Part shown: in pieces, positions 8,581 through 14,058 of the stretch
How the letters are laid out: each line of letters begins with the position of its first letter
Numbering within the stretch: the stretch's first letter is position 1
Source: Chloroflexota bacterium
GTDB taxonomy: Bacteria > Chloroflexota > Dehalococcoidia > Lucifugimonadales > UBA1127
Direction of reading: 5' to 3'
Assembly (NCBI GenBank): GCA_028873745.1
Contig: JAPPNT010000060.1
Span: 3,150-17,207, forward strand
Length of the DNA: 14,058 bases
Made by a program: the position numbers and the translations under genes
The notes under the pieces: model-generated
Seen by the model: the letters and a program-made list of their open reading frames with translations, nothing else
What the model was told of the DNA's origin: nothing
Database searches by the model: none

Positions 8581-8954
8581 GACTCCGATCCCCCTCCGAT
8601 TAAGATGTAGGCCGACTCCCAGTCCGGGACGACGGTGACGCCCGGCAGCCGTTGCCAGTGATTCTCGGCCTCCGGCGCCACCACGACTATGGGCTTCCCC
8701 AGCGCCATCGCGATGCCGAACTCGACATGGCGGTGGCCGCTGTCGCCCCGCTCATCACCAAGGAGGACATAAGCGTCGCAACGCTCGATGTCCTGCCTCG
8801 AGGCTGGCCCGATGCCACCCGGGAGGTCAGTTCCGTCCAGCCACCGGGCGGTCACCTGCACTCCCGCCGCGACGAATCGCTCCCTCGCGGCCAGAAGCTC
8901 CGGCCCCCGCATGTGCCTGGCGGACAGGTAGACGCTCCCGTACCTGGGTGGCAT
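8577..8954 (-). CDS. Nucleoside 2-deoxyribosyltransferase-like protein
   Basis: This small protein (125 residues from the ATG at 8954) resembles the nucleoside 2-deoxyribosyltransferase superfamily. It starts with a VYLSARHMRGPELLAARERF strand-helix. It has a D-I-E-R-C-D-A-Y-V-L-L segment, and its most typical block is GHRHVEFGIAMALGKP, where the Glu occupies the position of the family nucleophile. It ends with LPGVTVVPDWE. Enzymes of this fold cleave or transfer N-glycosidic bonds of nucleosides; some relatives have other nucleotide substrates. ATG 8954 is preferred because GGAAGAG lies just upstream; an in-frame TTG at 8972 would add six residues without a visible ribosome site. The stop overlaps the ATG of the binding-protein gene (ATGA). 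A nucleoside enzyme has no obvious place in an oxygenase pathway, so the function here is open. Confidence 0.75.
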   Translation of the reverse strand: MPPRYGSVYLSARHMRGPELLAARERFVAAGVQVTARWLDGTDLPGGIGPASRQDIERCDAYVLLGDERGDSGHRHVEFGIAMALGKPIVVVAPEAENHWQRLPGVTVVPDWESAYILIGGGSES

Positions 8955-9037
8955 GCGCTCTTCCGCTGTCAAAGTATCGAGTGAAGGGAAGGGTCAACTC
9001 CCAGGCTCTAGGCCGGAGACAGTCCCGGTTCCCCTCC

Positions 9038-10336
9038 CTAGGACGTTGGGACCAGATCCCTCAACGCGTCCTGCAGGACGTCCATGAGGGGCTTCGCCCT
9101 GGGCGCCGTAACGTTGCCGCTCCGAACGTTGAACAGCTCCGGCCGGTGCGGCGCCGCCGGCTCCTTGCCTTCCATCAGGTCCCGCGCCCCTCGAATGAGC
9201 TGGTGCCGGATGTGGATGTTGAGGGTGTCCTGGCTGGTCAGCTTCTCACGGGTGCGGTCCATGATGGGGCCGCCCTGGTCCTCGATCTGGCAGATGTCCT
9301 GCAGCGGGAAGTTGTTGATGCCCGAGTAGTTGTAGGTCCGCTGCATCTCCCGGTCGATGAGGTAGTCGTTGGCCTTGTTGGCGATGGGCTTGTACGTTCC
9401 GGGAAGCTTCTCCGGGATGAGCCACGAGTTGTGGGCCTCGCGGAACTCGTCCTTGAGGGGCTCGTAGGGGTTCCACCGCACGCGCAGCACCATGCAGGTC
9501 ACGTCGTCGATGGGCACGCGCATGCGCTGGTAGCCGAGGGGGAACTTGCCCTGCCTCGGGCTGTTGTACGCCGGCGACGGGTCGAAGTTCGGGATGATGA
9601 AGTGGCCGATGCTGATCTGCTGCTCCTCCGCCGAGTCGTCGCCCGGCCACACGGTCGCCCAGCTGATGCCGTACTCGGCGTCCACGACGGCGCCGGGCAG
9701 CCGCACCTGCCTCAGGAAGTTGCCGTTGTTGAGACCCATCTGCACGCCGGGGCCGCCCTCGGTGATGTCGCGGAAGCCATGGGTGAAGAAGCCGTGGCTG
9801 GGGTCGTTCTGGCCCTCCATCGACTGCAGCCAGTTGCACTCGCAGATGATCTTCCAGTTCTCGCGGTGGCTCTCGGGGATCGCGGCGAAGTCGAAGGGCG
9901 GGAAGGGCGGCTGCAGTTCCGCCGGCCCCATGTAGGCCCAGATGAACCCGCCCTTGTCGAGAGCCGGGTAAGACTTGAGCTGGACCTTGTCCTTGTACGT
10001 CGCGCCCTCCGTGATGAAGGGGATGTCGACGCACTGGCCGGTGACGTCGTACTTCCAGCCGTGGTAGAGGCACCGGAGCCCGCTCTCCTCGTTCATGCCG
10101 AAGAAGAGGGGTGAGAAGCGGTGGGCGCAGTAGGCGTCGATGAGGCCGATTTTGTTCTCGGTGTCGCGGAACAGGATGAGGTCCTCATTCAGCACGCGCA
10201 CGCGGACGGGGGGACAGTCGGGCTCGGGGATCTCCTCCGCCAGCGCGACGGGGACCCAGAACCGGCGGAAGAACTCGCCCATCGGCGTGCCGGGGCCCGT
10301 TCGGATCAACAGTTCATTTTCTTCCTGCGTCAGCAT
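9038..10336 (-). CDS. Rieske non-heme iron oxygenase alpha subunit, tandem copy 1
   Basis: This 432-residue protein has an N-terminal Rieske domain with the [2Fe-2S] ligands Cys70, His72, Cys89 and His92 (C-X-H-X16-C-X2-H). A C-terminal catalytic domain carries the mononuclear iron site: Asp178 is the bridging residue, His181 and His186 are ligands, and Asp347 in PLQD is a candidate third ligand. The start MLTQEENELL and the length resemble the phthalate dioxygenase / LigXa / VanA group, which hydroxylates or O-demethylates aromatics with electrons from a separate reductase. HRFSPL follows the first ligand pair where relatives often have HRGASL. It is about 90% identical to copy 2 and about 87% to copy 3 (hand count). 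Residues 182-183 are Gly-Phe, unlike Ala-Tyr and Leu-Tyr in the others. The ATG at 10336 has AGGAGG upstream. It is the third gene of the presumed transcript; the next gene starts 83 bp on. Confidence 0.95.
   Translation of the reverse strand: MLTQEENELLIRTGPGTPMGEFFRRFWVPVALAEEIPEPDCPPVRVRVLNEDLILFRDTENKIGLIDAYCAHRFSPLFFGMNEESGLRCLYHGWKYDVTGQCVDIPFITEGATYKDKVQLKSYPALDKGGFIWAYMGPAELQPPFPPFDFAAIPESHRENWKIICECNWLQSMEGQNDPSHGFFTHGFRDITEGGPGVQMGLNNGNFLRQVRLPGAVVDAEYGISWATVWPGDDSAEEQQISIGHFIIPNFDPSPAYNSPRQGKFPLGYQRMRVPIDDVTCMVLRVRWNPYEPLKDEFREAHNSWLIPEKLPGTYKPIANKANDYLIDREMQRTYNYSGINNFPLQDICQIEDQGGPIMDRTREKLTSQDTLNIHIRHQLIRGARDLMEGKEPAAPHRPELFNVRSGNVTAPRAKPLMDVLQDALRDLVPTS
9270..9454 (-). repeat. 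185-bp tract identical to 10623-10807 (copies 1 and 2)
   Basis: By eye the two tracts are identical across 185 bp, including all third codon positions. In the 100 bp on the low-coordinate side (9170-9269 against 10523-10622) there are 11 silent mismatches. Mismatches resume at once on the other side (9455 onward). Sharp edges of this kind suggest a recent gene-conversion or recombination tract. Confidence 0.75.
10005..10108 (-). repeat. 104-bp tract identical to 12711-12814 (copies 1 and 3)
   Basis: Within the Rieske-domain coding part, copies 1 and 3 are identical over 104 bp by eye, while copy 2 differs at several positions in the same interval. Copy 1 therefore matches copy 3 here but copy 2 in its C-terminal half, a mosaic relation. 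Confidence 0.7.
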
Positions 10337-10390
10337 CGTTCCCTTCCTCCTGTCTTGCTTCCGGCCGTCTTCCCCCCGTGGCCTCTGGCT

Positions 10391-11689
10391 CTATGAAGAG
10401 GGCACCAGGTCATTCAGCGCGTCCTGCAGGACGTCCATGACCGGCTTGTCCTTCGGCGCCGACACGTTGCCGCTCCGTACGTTGAACAGCTCCGGCCGGT
10501 GCGGCGCCGCCGGCTCCTTGCCCTCCATCAGGTCTCGCGCCCCCCGAATGAGCTGGTGTCGAATGTGAATGTTGAGGGTGTCCTGGCTGGTCAGCTTCTC
10601 CCGGGTCCGATCCATGATCGGCCCGCCCTGGTCCTCGATCTGGCAGATGTCCTGCAGCGGGAAGTTGTTGATGCCCGAGTAGTTGTAGGTCCGCTGCATC
10701 TCCCGGTCGATGAGGTAGTCGTTGGCCTTGTTGGCGATGGGCTTGTACGTTCCGGGAAGCTTCTCCGGGATGAGCCACGAGTTGTGGGCCTCGCGGAACT
10801 CGTCCTTCAGCGGCTCGTATGGGTTCCACCGAACGCGCAGCACCATGCAGGTCACATCGTCGATGGGCACGCGCATGCGCTGGTAGCCGAGGGGGTACTT
10901 GCCCTGGCCTGGGTTGTTGTAGGAGGGCGACGGGTCGAAGTTCGGGATGAGGAAATGGTCGATGCTGACCGTGTGCTCGTCGCCTTCCTGGTCGGTGCGC
11001 CAGATCGTCGCAAAGCTGATGCCGAACTCGGTGTCGACGACTGCGGATGGCAAACGGATCCGGTTGAGGACGTTGGCTGCGTTCAGGCCCATCTGGACAC
11101 CGGGCCCGCCCTCGGTTGCCTCCCGGAAGCCGTGCGTGAAGTACGCGTGGCTCGGGTCGTTCTGGCCCTCCATCGACTGCAGCCAGTTGCACTCGCAGAT
11201 GATCTTCCAGTTCTCCCGGTGGCTCTCCGGGATCGCGGCGAAGTCGAAGGGCGGGAAGGGCGGTTGAAGCTCGGCCGGGCCCATGTACGCCCAAATGAAC
11301 CCGCCCTTGTCGAGGGCCGGGTAGGCCTTGAGCTGCACCTTGTCCTTGTACGTCTGCCCCTCGGGAATGAAGGGGATGTCGACGCACTGCCCGGTAACGT
11401 CGTACTTCCACCCGTGGTAGAGGCACCGGATCCCCGACTCCTCGTTCATGCCGAAGAAGAGCGGGGAGAAACGGTGGGCGCAGTAGGCGTCGATGAGGCC
11501 GATCTTGCCCTCGGTGTCGCGGAACAGGATGAGGTCCTCGTTCAGCACGCGGACACGGACGGGGGGACAGTCCGGCTCGGGAATCTCCTCGGATAGCGCG
11601 ACGGGGACCCAGAACCGGCGGAAGAACTCGCCCATAGGCGTTCCCGGACCCGTTCTGACCAGGAGTTCATTCTCTTCCTGCGTGAGCAT
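10391..11689 (-). CDS. Rieske non-heme iron oxygenase alpha subunit, tandem copy 2
   Basis: This 432-residue paralogue keeps every predicted metal ligand: Cys70, His72, Cys89 and His92 in the Rieske domain, and Asp178, His181, His186 and candidate Asp347 in the catalytic domain. Compared with copy 1, about 43 residues differ by hand count, and about 30 of these fall in residues 181-267. Examples are Ala-Tyr at 182-183, REATEGG at 188-194, AANVLNRI at 204-211 and the loop RTDQEGDEHT at 231-240. Residues 301-409 are identical to copy 1, consistent with a converted DNA tract. The ATG at 11689 has a GAGGGGAAG purine run upstream. The spacers to both neighbours are 54 bp, so all three copies are probably on one message. 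Different substrate specificity from its sisters is inferred from the clustered changes. Confidence 0.95.
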   Translation of the reverse strand: MLTQEENELLVRTGPGTPMGEFFRRFWVPVALSEEIPEPDCPPVRVRVLNEDLILFRDTEGKIGLIDAYCAHRFSPLFFGMNEESGIRCLYHGWKYDVTGQCVDIPFIPEGQTYKDKVQLKAYPALDKGGFIWAYMGPAELQPPFPPFDFAAIPESHRENWKIICECNWLQSMEGQNDPSHAYFTHGFREATEGGPGVQMGLNAANVLNRIRLPSAVVDTEFGISFATIWRTDQEGDEHTVSIDHFLIPNFDPSPSYNNPGQGKYPLGYQRMRVPIDDVTCMVLRVRWNPYEPLKDEFREAHNSWLIPEKLPGTYKPIANKANDYLIDREMQRTYNYSGINNFPLQDICQIEDQGGPIMDRTREKLTSQDTLNIHIRHQLIRGARDLMEGKEPAAPHRPELFNVRSGNVSAPKDKPVMDVLQDALNDLVPSS

Positions 11690-11743
11690 CGTTCACTCTT
11701 CCCCTCTTGTCCCCTTCGAGGGCTCACTCCCTGCTCATCAGCG

Positions 11744-13042
11744 CTATGAAGAAGGCACGAGGTCCTTCAGCGCGTCCTGCAGGACCTCCATCGCCGGCTT
11801 GTCCTTGGGCGCCTTGACGTTGCCCCGCTTCACCTGGAACAGCTCCGGCCGGTGGGGAACCGCGGGCTCCTGCCCCTCCATCAAGCTCCTCGCGCCCTTG
11901 ATGAGCTGGTGCCGGATGTGGATGTTCAGGGTGTCCTGGCTGGTCAGCTTCTCGCGGGTGCGGTCCATAATGGGGCCGCCCTGGTCCTCGATCTGGCAGA
12001 TGTCCTGCAGCGGGAAGTTGTTGATGCCCGAGTAGTTGTACGACCGCTGCATCTCCCGGTCGATCAGGTAGTCGTTGTTCTTGTTGGCGACGGGCTTGTA
12101 CGTGCCCGGCAGCTTCTCAGGTACCAGCCACGCGTTGTGCGCCTCGCGGAACTCCTCCTTGAGCGGCTCGTAGGGGTTCCACCGCACGCGGAGCACCATG
12201 CACGTGACGTCGTCGATTGGCACGCGCATGCGCTGGTAGCCGAGGGGGTACTTGCCCTGTCCGAGGCTGTTGTACGAGGGCGAGGGGTCGAAGTTCGGGA
12301 TGATGAAGTGGTCGATGCTGTACTGCTGCTCTTCGCTCTCCGCGTCGGGGTTCCAGGCGGTGACGAAGCTGATGCCGAACTCCGTGTCCATCACGGCGGA
12401 GGGCAGCCGGACTCGCTGGAGTGCGCTGCCGCTGTTGAGGCCCATCTGCACGCCGGGGCCGCCTTCGGTGATGTCGCGGAAGCCGTGCGTGAAGTAGAGA
12501 TGGCTCGGGTCGTTCTGACCCTCCATCGACTGCATCCAGTTGCACTCGCAGATGATCTTCCAGTTCTCCCGGTGGCTCTCCGGGATCTCCGCGAAGTCGA
12601 AGGGCGGGAACGGCGGCTGCAGCTCTACCGGCCCCAGGTACGCCCAGATGAACCCCCCCTTGTCGAGGGCCGGGTACGACTTAAGCTGCACCTTCTCCTT
12701 GTACGTCTGCCCCTCCGTGATGAAGGGGATGTCGACGCACTGGCCGGTGACGTCGTACTTCCAGCCGTGGTAGAGGCACCGGAGCCCGCTCTCCTCGTTC
12801 ATGCCGAAGAAGAGCGGGGAGAAACGGTGGGCGCAGTAGGCGTCGATGAGGCCGATCTTGTTCTCGGTGTCACGGAAGAGGATGAGGTCCTCGTTCATGA
12901 CGCGCACGCGCACGGGCGGGCAATCCGGCTCCGGGATCTCCTCCGACAGCGCCACGGGGGTCCAGAAGCGTCGGAAGAACTCGCCCATTGGGGTGCCGGG
13001 GCCCGTCTTCGTCAACAGTTCATTTTCTTCCTGGGTCAGCAT
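11744..13042 (-). CDS. Rieske non-heme iron oxygenase alpha subunit, tandem copy 3 (promoter-proximal)
   Basis: This 432-residue copy is first in the transcript and the most diverged, with about 56 and 53 differences from copies 1 and 2 by hand count. All Rieske ligands (Cys70, His72, Cys89, His92) and the iron-site residues (Asp178, His181, His186, candidate Asp347) are kept. Distinct residues near the iron site are Leu-Tyr at 182-183, SGSALQRV at 204-211 and NPDAESEEQQ at 231-240. Its C-terminal 70 residues also carry more changes than those separating copies 1 and 2. The start at 13042 is chosen because GGAGGAG and AGGAAG lie directly upstream and the protein then begins MLTQEEN like the other two. 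An in-frame TTG at 13159 would add 39 low-complexity residues missing from the sisters. A promoter lies about 200 bp upstream. Confidence 0.95.
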   Translation of the reverse strand: MLTQEENELLTKTGPGTPMGEFFRRFWTPVALSEEIPEPDCPPVRVRVMNEDLILFRDTENKIGLIDAYCAHRFSPLFFGMNEESGLRCLYHGWKYDVTGQCVDIPFITEGQTYKEKVQLKSYPALDKGGFIWAYLGPVELQPPFPPFDFAEIPESHRENWKIICECNWMQSMEGQNDPSHLYFTHGFRDITEGGPGVQMGLNSGSALQRVRLPSAVMDTEFGISFVTAWNPDAESEEQQYSIDHFIIPNFDPSPSYNSLGQGKYPLGYQRMRVPIDDVTCMVLRVRWNPYEPLKEEFREAHNAWLVPEKLPGTYKPVANKNNDYLIDREMQRSYNYSGINNFPLQDICQIEDQGGPIMDRTREKLTSQDTLNIHIRHQLIKGARSLMEGQEPAVPHRPELFQVKRGNVKAPKDKPAMEVLQDALKDLVPSS

Positions 13043-13163
13043 ATCTTCCTCTCCTCCGTCAACGCTGCTGGCTTTACCACACTCGCTGCCGCGCCGTCCT
13101 CTGCCTGCCGCTTTGGTCCGGCGCTTTTCAAGCCTCAATTGCAGCCTGAGCTGTAGCAAGATT

Positions 13164-13193
13164 ATTCAAATAAGAAACATTTCCCATTCGAAT
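13164..13193 (-). promoter_or_regulatory. 30-bp imperfect dyad in the leader of the oxygenase transcript
   Basis: The half-sites ATTCAAAT (13164-13171) and ATTCGAAT (13186-13193) have centres 22 bp apart, with a smaller GAAA-CA-TTTC dyad (13174-13183) in the middle. Overall 22 of 30 positions are symmetric. Apart from the two central bases, all mismatches become G-U wobble pairs in minus-strand RNA, so the transcript could form a nearly continuous hairpin of about 13 base pairs. It could be an operator, with half-sites two helical turns apart, or a leader RNA structure. It is AU-rich and lacks a following U-run, so it is not a typical terminator. Confidence 0.5.
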
Positions 13194-13242
13194 ATCGCTT
13201 GTGCCGCCCGCCTAGTTACCTGCCTTGATTCTATATGTGACG

Positions 13243-13272
13243 CTTATATCATGGCCCACTGCTTATTGTCAA
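13243..13272 (-). promoter_or_regulatory. Sigma-70-like promoter of the oxygenase-transporter cluster
   Basis: On the minus strand a perfect TTGACA (-35, 13272-13267) is followed after 18 bp by TATAAG (-10, 13248-13243, five of six consensus positions). Initiation would be near 13236, giving a leader of about 190 nt before the ATG at 13042. The surrounding 13150-13290 stretch is clearly more AT-rich than the genes. The rest of the 13043-13554 intergenic region shows no convincing gene. Confidence 0.7.
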
Positions 13273-13459
13273 CGTAGCTTCCGCCAAGTTATTCGGCATT
13301 GCACCGCTTTCCGAGGGCCGACTCCCTTGGCTGCCCAACCGGGTGCACACAAGTGAACGAGCCGCCGGGCATCGATCACGCCTTCTGCGTCTGCTTCCAC
13401 ACCTTGACGGACGCGCCGCCCCAAAGCCTGCGCGCGCCTCCCCGAATCGATTTGGCTTG

Positions 13460-13468
13460 TGGTAAAGT
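13460..13468 (+). promoter_or_regulatory. Possible extended -10 promoter element for the MFS gene
   Basis: TGG followed by TAAAGT (13463-13468) fits an extended -10 pattern with four of six matches in the hexamer. No convincing -35 box lies upstream. It is placed about 87 bp before the GTG start of the MFS gene. Weak evidence. Confidence 0.25.
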
Positions 13469-13554
13469 CCGCATCAACTGTCGCGTCCGGCGCACGCAAT
13501 TCGAAGAGTCTCTGTTGAAGTCCATCGAACTCGCAAGGATGGGGGACTCGAGCG

Positions 13555-14058
13555 GTGGCAGGAGAGGCGGAAAAGAGCCCAGGGGCTCGCATCGTCACCT
13601 CTGAGACGGTTCCCATCTATGTCACGTTTTTTGCGTGGGGCCTTGGAACTGGCTCCCTGCAGCTTGCCCGCCCCCTCTTCGCCTTCGAGGTCACCGGCAA
13701 CATCTTCCTCGTCAGCTTTCTCGTCGCCAGCAGCTCCGTCGCCCGCATCATCTCCGGCCCCCTCACCGGCTACCTGACCGACCGCTGGGGCCGCAAGCCC
13801 CTCGTCATCGCCGGCGCCGCCATCCGCGGCCTGACGACCCTTGGCCAGTTCTATACCGACACCTACGTCCCCTTCTTCGTCCTGGAGTTCATCGGCCAGA
13901 TGGGCGTGTCCATGTGGACGACGAGCACCGGCGTCCTCGTCGGCGACGTCACCACGCCCGAGAACCGCGGCCGCGTGATGGCCGTGCGGACTATGTCCTC
14001 GAGGATCGGCTTCGTGGCAGGGCCGGCCATTGCGGGCGCGCTGGCCGTGACCCTTGGG
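13555..14058 (+). CDS. MFS transporter, 5' part (runs off the window)
   Basis: The frame is open from a stop at 13516-13518 to the end of the window. From the GTG at 13555 it gives 168 residues of a major facilitator superfamily transporter. Membrane segments are likely at about residues 19-45, 49-73, 84-102 and 105-130. The loop between the second and third carries the MFS motif A variant GYLTDRWGRKP (72-82). A later PENRGRVMAVRTMSSRIGF segment and GPAIAG resemble the start of the fifth helix. No ATG occurs before residue 116, so GTG is the best start; purine-rich AAGGATGGGGGA lies upstream. It is divergent from the oxygenase cluster. It could export or import a related compound or be independent; the sequence does not decide. 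Confidence 0.85.
   Translation, partial: MAGEAEKSPGARIVTSETVPIYVTFFAWGLGTGSLQLARPLFAFEVTGNIFLVSFLVASSSVARIISGPLTGYLTDRWGRKPLVIAGAAIRGLTTLGQFYTDTYVPFFVLEFIGQMGVSMWTTSTGVLVGDVTTPENRGRVMAVRTMSSRIGFVAGPAIAGALAVTLG

Larger units (their letters stand above)
9038..13042 (-). repeat. Three-unit tandem duplication of a Rieske oxygenase gene, period 1353 bp
   Basis: The three oxygenase genes end at 9038, 10391 and 11744, so successive copies are offset by exactly 1353 bp. This is 1299 bp of gene plus a 54-bp spacer in both gaps (10337-10390 and 11690-11743). The spacers have kept their length although their sequences differ widely. No transposase, terminal repeat or direct-repeat boundary is seen, so unequal crossing-over after an initial tandem duplication is the likely origin. 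Confidence 0.95.

Noticed and set aside
8971..8997. TTGACC and TACTTT on the minus strand upstream of the deoxyribosyltransferase-like gene as an internal promoter
   Set aside because: The spacer is only 15 bp and the -10 box matches three of six positions; a TTGACA at 8967-8972 has no suitable -10 partner.
9038..13042. CRISPR array or mobile-element explanation for the repeated DNA
   Set aside because: The repeats are full-length coding paralogues; there are no short spaced repeats, transposase genes or terminal inverted repeats.
11852..13156. A 434-codon plus-strand open frame opposite oxygenase copy 3, with similar frames opposite copies 1 and 2
   Set aside because: The same antisense frame recurs only because the sense genes are paralogous; no domain or ribosome site supports it.
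13043..13159. N-terminal extension of oxygenase copy 3 from a TTG at 13159
   Set aside because: The extra 39 residues are low-complexity and absent from the two sister copies; a strong ribosome site precedes the ATG at 13042.
13269..13616. A 115-codon minus-strand frame in the intergenic region
   Set aside because: No recognisable motif, no clear ribosome site, and it overlaps the start of the plus-strand MFS gene and its probable promoter.

Overview
The window is high-GC bacterial DNA, best read as one long catabolic gene cluster on the minus strand flanked by unrelated plus-strand genes. No ribosomal or marker gene fixes the taxon. The tandem Rieske oxygenase paralogues, the Thr/Ser-rich linker behind the lipobox of the binding protein, and the SDR and class II aldolase companions fit Chloroflexota (SAR202 or Dehalococcoidia-like lineages, known for expanded oxygenase families). 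This is an inference; an actinobacterial origin is not excluded.

Layout. 1-722 (+): a stand-alone CinA C-terminal / PncC amidohydrolase with an apparently leaderless promoter, then tRNA-Gly(UCC). 723-868: a strong two-part hairpin between convergent units, probably a bidirectional terminator. 869-13042 (-): eleven genes in one direction. In transcription order (right to left) they are three tandem Rieske oxygenase alpha subunits, a nucleoside deoxyribosyltransferase-like protein, a lipoprotein solute-binding protein, a short-chain dehydrogenase, two permeases and two ATPases of an Opp/Dpp-type ABC importer, and a class II aldolase/adducin-family enzyme. 13043-13554: divergent intergenic region with a consensus-like promoter facing the oxygenases, a roughly 190-nt leader and a 30-bp dyad. 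13555-14058 (+): start of an MFS transporter cut by the window edge.

How it may work together (inference). The ABC importer would bring in a small organic solute or peptide-like compound. The Rieske oxygenases, which resemble the phthalate dioxygenase / LigXa / VanA type with a mononuclear iron site, would hydroxylate or O-demethylate it. The SDR would oxidise an alcohol or cis-dihydrodiol, and the class II aldolase-type enzyme would cleave or decarboxylate the product. No ferredoxin or reductase for the oxygenases is in the window, and no transcriptional regulator is seen.

Most notable. The three oxygenase genes are all 432 codons and lie at an exact period of 1353 bp (1299-bp gene plus 54-bp spacer). 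By hand count they are about 87-90% identical in protein. Differences concentrate in residues about 181-267, right after the iron-binding histidines, and long identical DNA tracts shared by different pairs suggest gene conversion. This looks like a locus that diversifies substrate pockets while holding the catalytic frame constant.
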